Source of the DNA: Eulemur rufifrons
Lineage: Eukaryota > Chordata > Mammalia > Primates > Lemuridae
Direction: 5' to 3'
Length of the DNA: 64,000 nt
Assembly (NCBI RefSeq): GCF_041146395.1
Contig: NC_090995.1
Coordinates: forward strand, 10,828,501 to 10,892,500
Shown here piece by piece: positions 47,080 to 60,553 of this stretch. The notes under the pieces are model-generated. The model saw only the letters and a program-made list of their open reading frames with translations. It searched no databases and was not told the DNA's origin. The number at the start of each line of letters is the position of its first letter. Position 1 is the stretch's first letter. The position numbers and the translations under genes are program-made.

Positions 47080-48060
47080 CATTATGAAATATCTGATTTT
47101 GAATCAAAAGTGTAGTATATCTCAAACAAGAAGCAATGCAGTTATTAAACTATCAACACAGTTTTGCCATCTTAACGGTAGCTTGTTTATGCCAACAGCA
47201 AAGAAGCCTGGAGAGCAAGTGGCGATGAAATTTGCAAAAGGTGCTTTCCTTGCCAGAGGTGGTCCAAAGCCTGGAAGAGAGGGTAGTCAGCTGGTGCAAG
47301 GTCTGGTGAATGCGGTGGATGACAGAGTCTTCCCAAGTCCAGCCTCTGTAGTTTGTGGGACATGTGGGCGAGCATTGTCTTACAAGAGGATAGACTTGTC
47401 TCCATTGACCAGTCTCGGCTGCTTAATTGTAAGCATCTTCATTTCATCCAGTTGGTTGCAGCAGACACCTGTTGTGATTAACTGACCAGGTTTCATGAAG
47501 CTGTAGTGGATAATACCAGCACTGGACCACCAAACAGACACCGTTAGGTTTTTTTGATGAATATTCGATTTGGACTGTATTTCAGCACTTTAACCATTGT
47601 GCAGAACGCCTGTGAGTGGCAAAAAAATCCATTTTTCATCACATGGAACAATATGGTGCGGAAATGGTTCACCTTTATGTCATGACAGCAAAGAAACAGA
47701 GGCTTTGAGATGATTTCTCTTCTGACACTTGTTTACTTCATGTGGTCACCATCTGTCCAGCTTCTTTACCTTGCCCATTTGTTTCTAATAGTCCAATATT
47801 TTTGGAATAGGAATGTCAAATCTTGCTGCTAATTCATGCATAGGCTGAGATGGATTCGCTTCCACTACAGCTTTCAGCTCATCATTATCCACCTTGGTCT
47901 CAGGTCGCCCTCAAGGCTCATTGTCAAGATTAAAATGACCAGAATGGAACTTCTCATTCAAACCACCAAGGTACTGTGCATTCATTGGCCACATCTTTCC
48001 CAAACACTTCGTTGGTATTTTGAGCTGTCTGCGCTGCATTGATTCTATGAAAGAACACAT
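47080..48060 (-). pseudogene. Decayed mariner-type transposase
   Basis: On the - strand, pieces of a mariner transposase follow each other in order across several frames: near 48040-47950 an N-terminal part, then EANPSQPMHELAARF near 47870-47820, GKVKKLDRW near 47770, CDEKWIF near 47640, KYSPNRIF near 47570, and close to 47330-47260 HPPHSPDLAPADYPLFQAL, the conserved block before the last catalytic aspartate. Stops and frameshifts break it throughout, so no enzyme is made. The subgroup looks Hsmar1/cecropia-like. Terminal inverted repeats were not found. Confidence 0.85.
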
Positions 48061-48684
48061 ATTAGAAAATAACACTATTTTTTTACTTATTCCAAGGTTT
48101 CACAAAAATTGTTCTAAAACAAATTTTGGAAGATTAAAAGCCAAATCATGCATTTGAAAGACTGAGGATGTACCTTCACAATAAAAACAAAACAAGAAGT
48201 GTCAAAGTGAAATATCAGAGATAAACTTAGTACTAAGGGAAATTGGGCATTTCCTACTTAACACATACATTAAAAAAACTTGCCGATTTTAGCAGTCATA
48301 GAAGTGTATTAAGGTTGTGACCAGTGCTGGTAAATGGAGAAAATCTACAGGGCAACATGTAAAGCAGTAGGGGACAGGATCGACCCCCAGGGGGCTAGTA
48401 ATTGGAAGAGTTTCCAGTGACTACAACTTCTTAGGACTTCTTTCTCAACCTCTAGTTGTCAGAACCTCTCTAAGGTCTACTCCCAATCCAGTCTTACTAA
48501 CATCAGTCTTACTGTCTCTAGTATCATCCAAAAATGGTTAAACGTTAACACTGTTAAGATACTAGCTGCAGATGACATTAAAACAGCTTGTAAACCCACA
48601 TTTCCTCCAGTGCATAACATGAAGTCAGCCAAATCTGTATAGTAATCTGAGCTTCACCTTTTACGAGCCACCTGACCACGAACA

Positions 48685-48965
48685 AATTACAGTTGTTTCT
48701 ATCTGGGGGTTCCACAGCCATGGATTCAGCCAACTGCAAATTGAAATTACGTGGGGGAAAATAAAAGGATGGTGTTGGATCTGTACTGAACGTGTAAAGA
48801 CTTTTTTCTTGTCATTCTCTAAATAGTGTAACACCCATTTACAGTGCATTAGGAATTTTAAGTAACCTAGACACGATTTGACATATAGAGGAGGCACACA
48901 GGTTACATGTAACTACTACGCCATTTTATATCAGGGATCGAGCACCTGTGGATTGTGGGACCTGG
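48685..48965 (+). mobile_element. Tigger/MER2-like element, partial
   Basis: 'gggggttccacagccatggattcagccaactgcaaattg...ggatctgtactgaacgtgtaaagacttttttcttgtcattctctaaat...ctactacgccattttatatcagg' matches the Tigger MER2 layout. Its relative at 50107-50434 lies in the opposite orientation. Confidence 0.65.
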
Positions 48966-49599
48966 CTAGTTGAAGGGGAAAACACCAGAGCTGAAGTTAC
49001 CTGTTACCTGGGTGGGGAAGAGACGTGCCACCCACAAGCTGGGCACCCTGCCCTACGGTTATTGCCTACACACGTACCGAAGGATGTCACTTCACACAGA
49101 GGAATCACTGCAGCTATTGACGGGATGCTAGTTAGTCTCACAAGGACAAGAAACCAGCGTCCTCTGGTGCTCTTCTACTTTCATTCAAAATGAGCAAATA
49201 CCAGGTTACTAGTACTGTGGTTAAGTGAAGCTTATGACGTTTCATGAGCAATTTTGGAATTGATCTGTCTGGGCCACAGCGGTCACGCACGATGGAATTC
49301 ATTTACATCTGGGAGGTGTCAGAACTGCCAGTGTTCAACAGCCTCCACTTTATCCAGAATGAATGTCACGTGCATGGGCGAGTAGTAAGTTTTACAGATT
49401 AATGGACTTTCAAATGCTAAAGACCTTGAGATGACGACACGTAGAGTTCCACTTACTTCGGGGTCGATCACGGCTTCCTATAGGGTGGGGAACAGGCAGA
49501 GGCAGGAACTGTCGTAAGCGGCTCACAGGTGATGGCTACTGAGGTACAGCCAGTGGGTTAGTCCAAGCTTAATCTACAAATCAAGAGGAAAAAGACAGT

Positions 49600-50000
49600 T
49601 CCATGAGGAATGAGCCAAATACAGGAAGAGGCATCCCATGGAATTGGAAACAAATGGCCAATAAACTTGTGACAAAATGGTCAGCTTAATTTGTCATCAG
49701 TGAAATGCAAATTGTAGTGTAAGATTGTTACACTGAACCCACAACTAGCAAGAATGGAAGCACATCTGTAGTTGATAATAAAGGTAGGTAACATCAAAAA
49801 TTCCTCCTCCAGAAATTTATCTTACAGGATATTTGTAAGAATGCACAAATATCATTGTATACTCATATTCCTTCCGTACATTTGGAACAGAATATTGGGG
49901 GGAGGAGTGGCTTGTGTCCATAATGGGAGAATGTTTAAATAAGTGGTAGTATTTTTATCTTATTATACAGTATTTTGTCACCAAAATGATTGCACAGTAA
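49600..50000 (+). mobile_element. L1-like fragment
   Basis: 'aaacaaatggccaataaacttgtgacaaaatggtcag...agtgaaatgcaaattg' followed by 'ttcctcctccagaaatttatcttacaggatatttg' is usual for the 3' half of old L1 ORF2 in + orientation. Confidence 0.55.
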
Positions 50001-50106
50001 AAGTTCTGTCTGGAACATGCACCAAACTTAACGGCTGTTAAATCTACAGAGGACGAAATGACACAGACTTGCCTTTTCACTGGTTGCTCCACATGCCTTT
50101 GTATAC

Positions 50107-50434
50107 AGTTGTCCCTGGTTACAGGTGGGGGACTGACTTCTGAACCCCCGAGATACCACAATCTGTGTGCTCAAATCCCTTACACAAAATGGCATAGTGT
50201 TTGCATATAACCTACGCACATCCTCCCATATACTCTAATCATCTCTAGATTACTCTTAATAGCTAATACCACGTCTGATCATCACTCTGTTACCACGGAT
50301 TCAACATACTTAGCATGTGCCAAGTACAAGTTTTACTTTTTGAAACTTTATGGAATTCTGCCCTGAATATTTTCTGTATTGCTTGGTTGAGTCCATGGAT
50401 GCAGAAGCCATAGATATGGAGGGCTGACTATAGT
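50107..50434 (-). mobile_element. Tigger/MER2-like element, near full length
   Basis: Starts cagttgtccctggttacagg and ends gatatggagggctgactatag. The ends are inverted versions of each other and sit next to TA dinucleotides, the Tc/mariner target. The interior keeps gtttgcatataacctacgcacatcctcc in complement to the 48685 copy. Confidence 0.7.
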
Positions 50435-50497
50435 TTTACTAAGTATTTGTATGTAAATCAGTTTAAAAATAAGATTTTTTTGAAAAATTCTCAAAGC

Positions 50498-51166
50498 GGC
50501 CAGGTGTGGTGGCTCATGCCTGTAATCCCAGTACTTTGGGAGGCTGAGGCAGGGAATCGCTTGAAGCCAGGAGTTCCAGACCAGCCTGGGCAACGTAGGG
50601 AGACCCCCGGGAGACACCCGCCTCTACAAAAAATAAAAAAAAAATCAGGGCCGGGCGCGGTGACTCACGCCTGTAATCCTAGCACTCTGGGAGGCCGAGG
50701 TGGGCGGATCGTTTGAGCTCAGGAGTTCGAGACCAGCCTGAGCAAGAGCGAGACCCCATCTCTACTAAAAATAGAAAGAAATTATATGGACAGCTAAAAA
50801 TATATATATAGAAAAAATTAGCCGGGCATGGTGGTGCATGCCTGTAGTCCCAGCTACTCGGGAGGCTGAGACAGGAGGATTGCTTGAGCTCAGGAGTTTG
50901 AGGTTGCTGTGAGCTAGGCTAACGCCACGGCACTCACTCTAGCCTGGGCAACAGAGTGAGACTCTGTCTCAAAAAAAAAAAAAAAAAAAAATTAAAAAAT
51001 TAAAAAAAAAAAAAAAAAAAAAAATCAGGCATGGTGGCATGCACTTTTAGTCCCAGGGACTTGAGGCTGAGGCAGGAGGATCTCTTGAGCCCAGGAGTTC
51101 CAGGTTACAGTGAGCTATGATCACGCCACTGCACTCCAGCCTGGGCAGCAGAGCAAGAAACCCTTT
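50498..51166 (+). repeat. Old Alu SINE, split by a younger Alu
   Basis: The left arm runs 50498-50648 and the right arm resumes at about 51021 (aaaatcaggcatggtggcatgc) to 51166. A younger Alu sits in its A-rich linker. The tail gatgctgtttcttaaaaa after 51468 probably also belongs to this copy, in which case the inverted Alu at 51171 entered near its 3' end. Confidence 0.85.
50649..51020 (+). repeat. Young lemur-type Alu nested in an older Alu
   Basis: Complete copy with extended linker and a long A-tail. Target duplication aaaatcagg at 50641-50649 and 51021-51029. Confidence 0.93.
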
Positions 51167-51170
51167 GTGG

Positions 51171-51468
51171 TTTTTTTTTTTTTTTTCTTTGAGACAGAGT
51201 CTCACTCTGTTGCCTGGGCTAGAGTGCCGTGGTGTCAGCCTAGCTCACAGCAACCTCAAACTCCTGGGCTCAAGCCATCTTTCTGCCTCAGCCTCCCCAG
51301 TTAGCTGGGACTACAGGCTCGAGCCACCATGCCTAGATAATTTTTTCTATTTTTGGTAGAGACGGTCTTGCTTTTGCTCAGGCTGGTCTTGAACTCCTGG
51401 CCTCAACCCATCCTCCTTTGGCCTCCCAGAGTGCTAGGATTACAGGCTTCAGTCACTGTGCTTAGCCG
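51171..51468 (-). repeat. Alu SINE, inverted, next to the nested pair
   Basis: Inverted two-arm copy without the lemur linker, directly after two + copies. No clear target duplication. Confidence 0.9.
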
Positions 51469-51699
51469 AGATGCTGTTTCTTAAAAAAAAAAAAAAAATT
51501 AAAAGTAATTCTCATGTATATGTAGGCTTGGGAACCTCTGTAAAACCACTCTTAAGATTCTCGTGCATTCTCGGTAGCCCTCCTGAGCACCAGATCATAC
51601 GTGCACCAGCAGTTTCTTCCAAGACGGAAGAGCGGGGAAGTGAACAGCCAACCAAAGGCAGTTTTCTATAGTCCGTTCAGTTGAGTGCATTTGGTTTTC

Positions 51700-53960
51700 C
51701 AATCCAACAGTGTGAATGCAGGCAGAAACATATGTGCACACTTTCTGCTTTTTTGCCAGGGATGGGAGGGTGTTGTTTGTTAGAGGACAATTTACAGGAA
51801 TAGTTAGCAGTGGAGAGATGGAAACTCATAATTGTTCTTCCTCCTACTCCTGAAATAAGGTGAGGGAGATGTTAGGGTGATTTAAGGCACTTACCTAGAG
51901 CCGGCACACGATCTTTTCAAGCAGGAATAGGATAGTCGGTTTGGAAAGTACGCTGAGGACCTCCCTCCAGTCTGTTCGCAGCGCAAAGGCCGTCACTGTC
52001 AGAGCCTTAGTGTCTCACTGCAGCCTTGCTTTCGGCTGCGTGTGGCTTACTAGGAAACCGCAAATGCTGAGAGTCCTATTCCTAAGACAAAACAGACTAG
52101 ACAGTACAGCTGTTTTCCACAACCACAGTAACAGCAGATAAACTTGTCATTACGTTCTGGTAAAGACCCCTTGATTGGGCTCAAAGCTGTCTGGAACAGA
52201 TCGGAGGATTCTAGGCACCACCGAGATGACTTAAAGGAGCCTGGATGGTGATAACTTACATTCCCAAACACCTTAGCAGGTGGCGAACAGATGTCTGTTC
52301 CAATAACACAGGCTCCAGAAGCGCCGAAATGCTCGCTAATGAAAAGACCGAGGACACAGACAGAGGTCACTGCTCACCGCCCAGAGTTGGTGCCGGTCTC
52401 CAATGGCGGTGACACGGCCTTGTACAGGACCTGGGAGGTGTCCTCTAGCTACGAGACACCAAAAGCCGAGACTGCAGGCACGTGGGTCAAAGTCCACCTA
52501 CTTATGTTGCCAAAAGGACCCTGATAACTGAAAAATGGAAGAGATGATTTGGACAGAAATACTTACAACATAGTAAAAGGTTAATATCCTGAATATATAA
52601 ATCGAATGGAAAAAGATGCACTTTTTCCAGCCTGGATGGATAGTGTTTTTTACTGCTCGGTGTCCCCTTCCTCCTTCAGTAACAGAACCCGGCCTAGTGG
52701 TGAGCTTGTTCCATGTGACCTCAGTGAAAACTGTCCCCAAATCTACCAAGATGGGCATTTGAACCGGGTCTAGAGTACGGGTCACACATGGCAGCTTGAT
52801 GGGTGAAGAAAACATAGTGCCATGGAATAAAAAAAGAAAATGTGAACATCAGGGACACCATTTTCCACCGATGAAATCCAGTGGTTCCCCCGCCCTTCCC
52901 GTTTTCCAAACATACTGCCCAGGACTGGTAAAGCTGGGAAAATATGTACTCTGAGAACACTTGGGACGGCTTTTCTTGGGGCAGTGTGACAAGATACTAC
53001 TCTGCAGCTCCCAGGGAAGTAACATTCCACTCAAGGGGAAGGCTGTGGGAATAGGGGAAAGCTCGAATTTATAAAGGAGGGTTCTGGTGATCTTAGAGAC
53101 TCAAACTGAGCATCACGAACAGTAAAAGCAGCATTTTAGGCGCCTCCCGATGTGATCCGATACGAACAGCACAGAGCATCACCGGTGAAGGATTCTCGCC
53201 AGACATGATCAAGCCGCTTGACCCAACTTCCAGCTTACAGAAAAGACGAGAGAGAGAGGAAGGACTTAGTGGGCACTCTGGGGAGACATTCGAATCCAGG
53301 AGGGGAGACACTCCATTCAAAAAAGAGCGGAGCAAGGGGAGACTGTTCACCATTAATAGACCAAGGAGACATGATGACATGGAATGCATGAAACAACTGA
53401 ATCCATGCTCCAAAAATAAGCTGTAAGACAGTTTGAGGGCAATTGCTGAAATTTGAATTTAGACTGAATATTAGGCATTGAGAATTATCTTAGATGCTAT
53501 AGTGACATTGTGGTTACACTGGAGCATCCTGAGAGACACATGCTGAAATGTGTGTGCAACTTACTAGTTAGCATAAAGGTACACACCTACACATTTACAT
53601 TAAAAAATTGTAAGATGTTAATTATTGAATCTGGGTGGTAGGCACACATGTAAACCACGTGTTCTGCTTTACTGGGTTTGAAAATTTTTGAAATAAAGTA
53701 GCAGAAAAATGAATCTTTTCACCCTACAATCCACTTCTTAGAATTTATCCCAAGGAAATAGTTTGAATTTGCCCAAACATTTTGTTCCAGGGATGGTCAT
53801 GGAAGCATTCTTAAGTAATATCCTCAGATTAGAAATAATCCCAGTGTCTAACAAGGAGGTTGGTTATATATAAATTGGTAACAACCATACCCAGACAACT
53901 ACAGCTGACATTTGAAGTTACGCAAGACATGCCGTAGACAGTTTTTGTGAATAAAGTTAT
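51700..53960 (+). other. Non-coding, partly L1-like, otherwise unassigned
   Basis: 53340-53960 has L1-like 3' wording ('accaaggagacatgatgac', 'ttattgaatctgggtggtag', 'ggaaataatcccagtgtctaac'-like text). 51700-53340 is more GC-rich and contains several overlapping short open frames on both strands. None resembles a protein I know, and no splice or promoter context supports them. Confidence 0.4.
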
Positions 53961-54289
53961 TAAATACTCAGAAGAGACTTGCCCCAGAGCCATCTTTCAA
54001 AGCCTCGTTCAGATTAGATTCTCTTCTCTGTAGTTTCAGTCAGAACTAAAATACTCCCTTTTCCTACACTTGCCATTGCTTGCCCTGTACAGCAGTTATT
54101 GTTGACTTTTCAACTTTACGAGAAGCTTACAGAGGTTGAGTCCACACCTGTTCAACGGGACTAGCAAAAGTGGAGGTTGAGGAAGAACTGCGAGTTCCCT
54201 ACCAGTGTTCAGACAGAGACTGGAGGGTCAGCAGTGGGGACGTTGGGGTGCAGTGAGGGGAAGGAGTGGAGCAGCCGGTTTCTGAGACA

Positions 54290-54450
54290 TCACCTTACGG
54301 CAGGCACTACGCTAATCACTCCCAACGTACCGTCTAGTGTGATCCTTGCACTCTTACTGGATAGATACCACATCAACAGTTTATAAATGAAGAGAGAGGT
54401 TAAGTAACTTACCCACGGGTCACATAATTAGCAAACTGGAGAGCTGGGAT
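54290..54450 (-). repeat. MIR SINE
   Basis: 'caggcactacgctaatcac...gatccttgcactc...gagaggttaagtaacttacccacgggtcacataattagcaaactggagagctgggattcaaattcagg' is a well preserved MIR. Confidence 0.8.
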
Positions 54451-54909
54451 TCAAATTCAGGGCCGTCAGATTTCAGCATACTAGGTCCTTCCTGATACCA
54501 TGAAACCACTGAGGCAGGGTGTTAGTTAAGGGTGGCAAGGGAGACAGTAACCGTTAGATTCCTTTCAATACTGATGTCCTACAAACTTGTCTACCCAGCA
54601 AACAAATTGAAAATAGACAAACTGGGTCACTGCTGTTTCTTCCAGTTGATACTAGGATAAGAAGCCACGTGGGTGACGTTAGCCTAAGTTCTGTGGGATT
54701 ACAATCTTGAAAATACACCGAAGGATGAGCTACTTTCTGACCACATTTCTTTCCCCGTTTCAGCATCAAATACGTGTTGTGAATAAAAGCACATTATTCC
54801 ACGTCAGACTCCTGAGCTACAGTTGGCGATTCCATACCGAAATTGTAAGAATTGCTTTAAGTCAAGCAAAGTGAAAGCATACATTCAACCCCAATGATTT
54901 CTCTAAATT

Positions 54910-54923
54910 TTTATTTATTTATT
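54910..54923 (-). terminator. AFF1: Candidate AFF1 distal polyadenylation signals
   Basis: Three overlapping AATAAA hexamers on the - strand (aataaataaataaa). Cleavage would be expected at about 54880-54900. Confidence 0.4.
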
Positions 54924-57838
54924 TTTTTACAGCTTGATCCTCTTGTGAAAAGGAAAGAACTTGAAGATGAACAAGTCAATTACATTTTTTTTTAAACAGC
55001 AATGAATCCTCATTACAGAGAATAACAAACAAGATCTGTGGCACGTTGTCTTTGGAAAAGATCTTTTGCAAATTTTTCTTCTAAAAAAAAAAAAAAACAA
55101 AACTATAATTCTCTCACACAGATCACGTATGTCTCTTTTAAAGGACTATACAAGGCAGCTAGAGTTTATTCACAAAGCCCCGGGTTGCAGTTTCATTGAA
55201 GTAGATAAAATACACGGAGTCCCCTCAGTAACGCGTGCTGCACGTCCTCCCGCCGAGAGCATCGCCGCTTCCCTGTCCCACGGACAAAGCCATCGTGTCG
55301 ACAACAGCTGGCACGTTATTCCACAGTGATTAAAGAAAAACTCATTACTTTAAAGACAGACCAGCGATTTTCATTTATCAACTGGAGAGTTCATTCCTTT
55401 GTTAAACAATTTTATTAATACCAAGATTTGACTTCCCCTAAAAGTTATAAGAAAGCAAACAATATATAATATAATATAATATATAATGGTAATAAATAAA
55501 AAAAAAAAAAGGCAACCCTGCTCAGGTATCATCCAAAACACGATCACATTCAGGAAAGAAAAATCAAACAACGTTCGGAGCTCACGCGCGCGCACACATA
55601 CACACACACCCCGCCCGCCGAGGACAGTGTACACGCGGCCCCTGCGGGGGGACGTGCAGTCGTGTTAACGACACGTGCCGATGGCCTGAACGAAAGGCAA
55701 ACTTAATACTGCCTGTGTGAAGCGTCACTTCAACATCTACTTCTAAGCAAAGCGAGCTGTCTTCCTCGGGTCAGCGGCTGCCTGGCCCAGCCAGTGCGGC
55801 GTGGCCGGCCTCCCCGTCAGTGGTCTCGTCCCCGTGCTCTCCCAGGTCGACACATTGACACACCTGCTCACAAGCAGCCGTAGGGTCTCCCTCCTGCCCT
55901 CTTAGGTGGCGGAGAAGGACAGGCACTTCTCTGCCTGTCAACAGTACCTTTTGATATCTGACGCACGAGGCAACAGCACATAGTGTGATTTCCCCCGGAG
56001 AGTAAGGAATTTACAGCCACCTCAAGTGACAGGTGGTGTCTGTCAACTCATCATCAACTAAGAACTAGAGAACATGGCCAGTGCTCACAATTTACGGAGA
56101 GGTGCGCGTCCTCAGTCTCTGAGAAACCAACGCGACTGGGCTGCACACTTGCGGTTTACATGGTAGAACCACCCCCTGCAACGTCTGAAGCAAAGTCCCC
56201 AACCCTATCCCCAGTGCTATTCTGCCAGTACACCTCCCCCCAACAACAAAACAAAAAATCAAGGCACAGGAAGATACCTTACACCCATTCATTCTAAATG
56301 GAACAATAACCAGAAAAGGGGCAACCTGCTAGCGAAAATGGAAAAGAAACAACTACAGCCATAATGCAGCCTGGCATAGCCCTACAACCCCAATGCGTAA
56401 CGCTCACTTCCCAGTGAGAAAAATCGAACAGAAGCCCACAATATTCTTGCAAGATTCAAATACTGCTTATCAGTGGTAAAGTGTAATAGATGAAGTGGCA
56501 AAGTTGTTCAAAGATTTTTTTTTTTTTTTTTTTGGTAGTGTTTGGGAAAATAAGTCATTAAAAAAAAAAGTAGAATCGGTAGTAGCAAGCAAGGAGATTT
56601 TTTGGAAGCACATTTAAAAAAAAAACCCAGAAGTCCAACCTCAAGCCTCATTTACCCAAAGAGGCACAAATACACCTCAGACTTCATAAAGCACAAAAGG
56701 TGCACGAGCTACGTAACATCACTTGACACCATGGCAAAACAAATACAGCATCCTTTCAAAACTGAGTTTGGTCAAAGGCACAACTATCTCCAATTCAATC
56801 AGCCTCTTACTCTCTGCGTGTGTGTACGTACATACATGTCCCTTTGTGTATCGGAGACAACAGATCTGCAGAGGACACAACGGTTTTCTTTTTTGCTTCT
56901 AAAAATTACTGAACGGGAATGGAAAACCAGTAAGCTCCTGGTCCTACTAACATGAATATGTAAGGTACCAATTAAGGCAAGTCTGCAGCCAGAAAGGAGT
57001 AGAGTTTGTTAGCTTTCTAAACATCCTGAGATCTGGTATTAAAGGACAGAGGACAAGGGAGATAACTGTGTTCCATCTTGTCTAGGGGCGACAGCTACAC
57101 AGTTTGGTCAAAACACATCTCTAAAATACAGGTCCTTTCATTAGAAAATGTTAGACACTTTCCCATCAGCACTATGATCAAGTCCTATCGTCAGTCAAAT
57201 TAGCCTCCAGCTGTAACCCTAGTCCTGGTAACCGCTTGCTCTCCGCTCTTCGCGGCCTGTGTTTTCACAAACTCAACTCAGTGTCATTTGATCAATTTCA
57301 GTAAAGTGTTTTTCATTATTTATCAGGGCTCTTAAGTTCATTGATGAACATTTATAATTATCTCCAGAAAGGACAGAAACAGTCTACACTTCTGAAAGTA
57401 AAACAGTGCTCTCCCATTTCCTATTAAAGACACACACAAACTGCAGTGCTAAAAATTTACACTCCATTGTCACTCTTTTAAGATGTTTTGTATTTGTCTC
57501 ACTGTGAAATGTGTACTATTACTGTTTTAAGAACTTCACGTATTCAAAGGTTTACTTTTATAAGCTAGTCCTTTCAAATCACCTACCACAGTATAAATTT
57601 TGCCCTTGGAAACTGTAAGCATACAGTGAAAAAGTGCAAACAAGTCAAAAAATCCTTTAGATTCCTACAGCGAAAAGACCCCATGAACATTAAGGATCCA
57701 TCAGTCACTGCCTTTTACATACTCTATTAAAAAGGTAGCCCTTAGGAATTCTAGGTACAATGAGTGCTGCAGTAAGGATCAAAAATATCCAATGACGAAA
57801 ATAATACCAATTGGTCCATGCACATTTGTTAATTTTTT

Positions 57839-58263
<425 letters not shown>

Positions 58264-60449
58264 TCAGAAATGTCTGAAACCAAGGGGGACACAGTCTGCA
58301 CAGATCAGCACCTGTCACAAAGAACACAACCCTTCACAACGGACAGGTGGCTTGTTTGAAGGAGAGGGCGTGGGGGAGGGGACAGCCAAGGCAGCCAGGA
58401 AAAAAGAAAGATGTCAAAGGATGGTTCCAGTGCCTTCTCCCCGCCCCCCCGCCGCCCCCACACAAGAGATGGGCACACAATGCCACAAGCACACAACCTA
58501 CCAGGCAATTACTCTTCATTCAGCAGGTTTTCAAACTAGTAGTTTAAAAAGGACCATGGGTTTGCCTTGGAGTATCAGTAAATGAGATCAGTTCTCCAGC
58601 ATCTCACCCCGAGCTCTTATGCTCCGGGATTACTATGGCTGTCGTTCTCTGGCTCTAACCCAAACGTGGGCTCAGAGACTCTGGCCTGGCGAGTGGTAAC
58701 AAAGGAACGGGCTGGAGAAGAGACTAGAGAACAGCTTCACACAATCATTCATACCGTGCAGTGCTTTACACATTTACCGTCTCTCTTCACAGAGTTACCC
58801 AACTACCAAGGAAGCTCTTACATTCACCATAGACATCTTCATTATAGGGAAGGACGGTTCTCCCTTCTTCACTAGTAAATAAATACGAAAACGTGAAACA
58901 TGCTTGGTAGGAGACGTGTAGGGGGCAGAATGGGGCAAAAGGCAAGAAAAATAAACCAGTTTGTTACAGAGATGACGCCCACTTCTCGATTTTAATACAT
59001 GTGCAAATTCTACTTCTTCCCAAAAGGGATCAAAAAAAAAAAAAAAACAAAAAAACACCTGACTTTTAAAAACACTGCACTCAAAATGTTTGCAATAATA
59101 ACCTTCAAAGTTTCAATGAAAAAGAAAATCTGTGCTTACGGACATGGGAATTCTGATGTGTTCTTTCATTTCAGCTCATTGCAAATGGACCTGGTTTAAT
59201 GTATACAGTAGGGCAATAACTTAAGGGAAGGCCACAGTTCTCCTTCAACCTGATCAAGTTGACTGAGAACATTCTGGAGCGAAGGCGTGTGGTGATGATT
59301 TTTTTTTTTTTTTTTTTTTAGTCTAATTAACCACCCCAAATCTCCATATCCTCTCCGGGAGTTCATTTCCCCTAGACAATCAAGGACTCTGAAAGTCTAG
59401 TTTTGCTATAAATATAAAACAATTTGTAGCAGAAAAATATAGCCTCTCTGAGAAGTAGATTTCTTTTTTCTTGTTCACTGACAAAACTCTGAGTTGGTCA
59501 GACAACGTGAGTTACGAAGTAACTGTTGACCACAGATCAGCACCTCAAATGCCAGCTCTAATTAAAAATTAAAAAGCACTTTAGCCACCTGGTCAGGTAT
59601 AAATGTTGGTTCCCTTCTTCCCCCCAAAGTGGGAAATTCAGAAAAGTCCCTTTCGCTGCAGCAGGGTGGAGATCGCGACGTCTCCCCAAGTGCTCCGTCG
59701 TGGGCTGACTTCCGGTTTCTGGCTTCCGGCTTCCGGCAGGGCGACGGGGAATCGGAGCCGGGCTGAACGCGCAGCGCTCTAGGCAATTGGGGCCCGGGGT
59801 CGCCTTCAATTCTATAAATGACAACAATACTTGGTATTATCAAAGCCACTGTTCATTGGCAGAAAGTGGAGTGCAGTGGAGTCCTTCACAACTTACAGTT
59901 TACAGATGGCCACCAGAATTTATTAAACAAACATTTCCCCCAAAACTTGAAAGAAGAAAAAAAAAAATCATCCACAAAACCCTAAACCCTTCACCCCAAA
60001 TCATTGTTTAAAAAAAATTTCCTTCTGGGAATGGACTAGCGTGGCTACTGAGATGACGTGCATTTGCTTTCAGAGTTGAAATTGCTTCTCCTCGTTTCAT
60101 TTTCAACTTGCATTCCAAAAAAAAAAAAAGACAGAGAAATGTTTCTAGACCATTCATACGCCCATTCAGGCTACATTGCACTTCTGTTCTTTAGTTAGGA
60201 AAGGCAAGATCATCTCTGGGGCCGGCCTCCTCATCTCTGCTTCTGCGTAACCATAGTGTCCAACCGACGATCACACAGCTGTTGAGAGTTTGCATGGACA
60301 GATGTCCTGGCCATCTCACGGTGCTTCTCTCCTCGAGTTTGGCATCCTGATGAGACAAACATCGGGACCGCTTTTGAGGCTTCCAATGTGCAAAAAAAGT
60401 TCCCAAGGCATTGAATCAACTTGGGGCTCCACGAAGGTGTTTTGGTTCC

Positions 60450-60553
60450 TTATTTGAGCTGCTGAAAACCTTGTCTTGTGTAGTGCACCAGGTCCACCAA
60501 GCTGCTGTTGAGGGCCAAGGTGCACGCATTTGTGCTGAGCTGAGCAAAGAATT
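60450..60553 (-). CDS. AFF1: AFF1 terminal coding exon
   Basis: Acceptor tttgtttgcag, then AATTCTTTGC completing E-F-F-A. It encodes 33 residues after the split codon, ending QGFQQLK and TAA. Human AFF1, as I remember it, continues QELTKTP after QQL. The same frame past this stop still reads G-T-K-T-P, so the early stop looks like a point change near the end. Confidence 0.92.
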
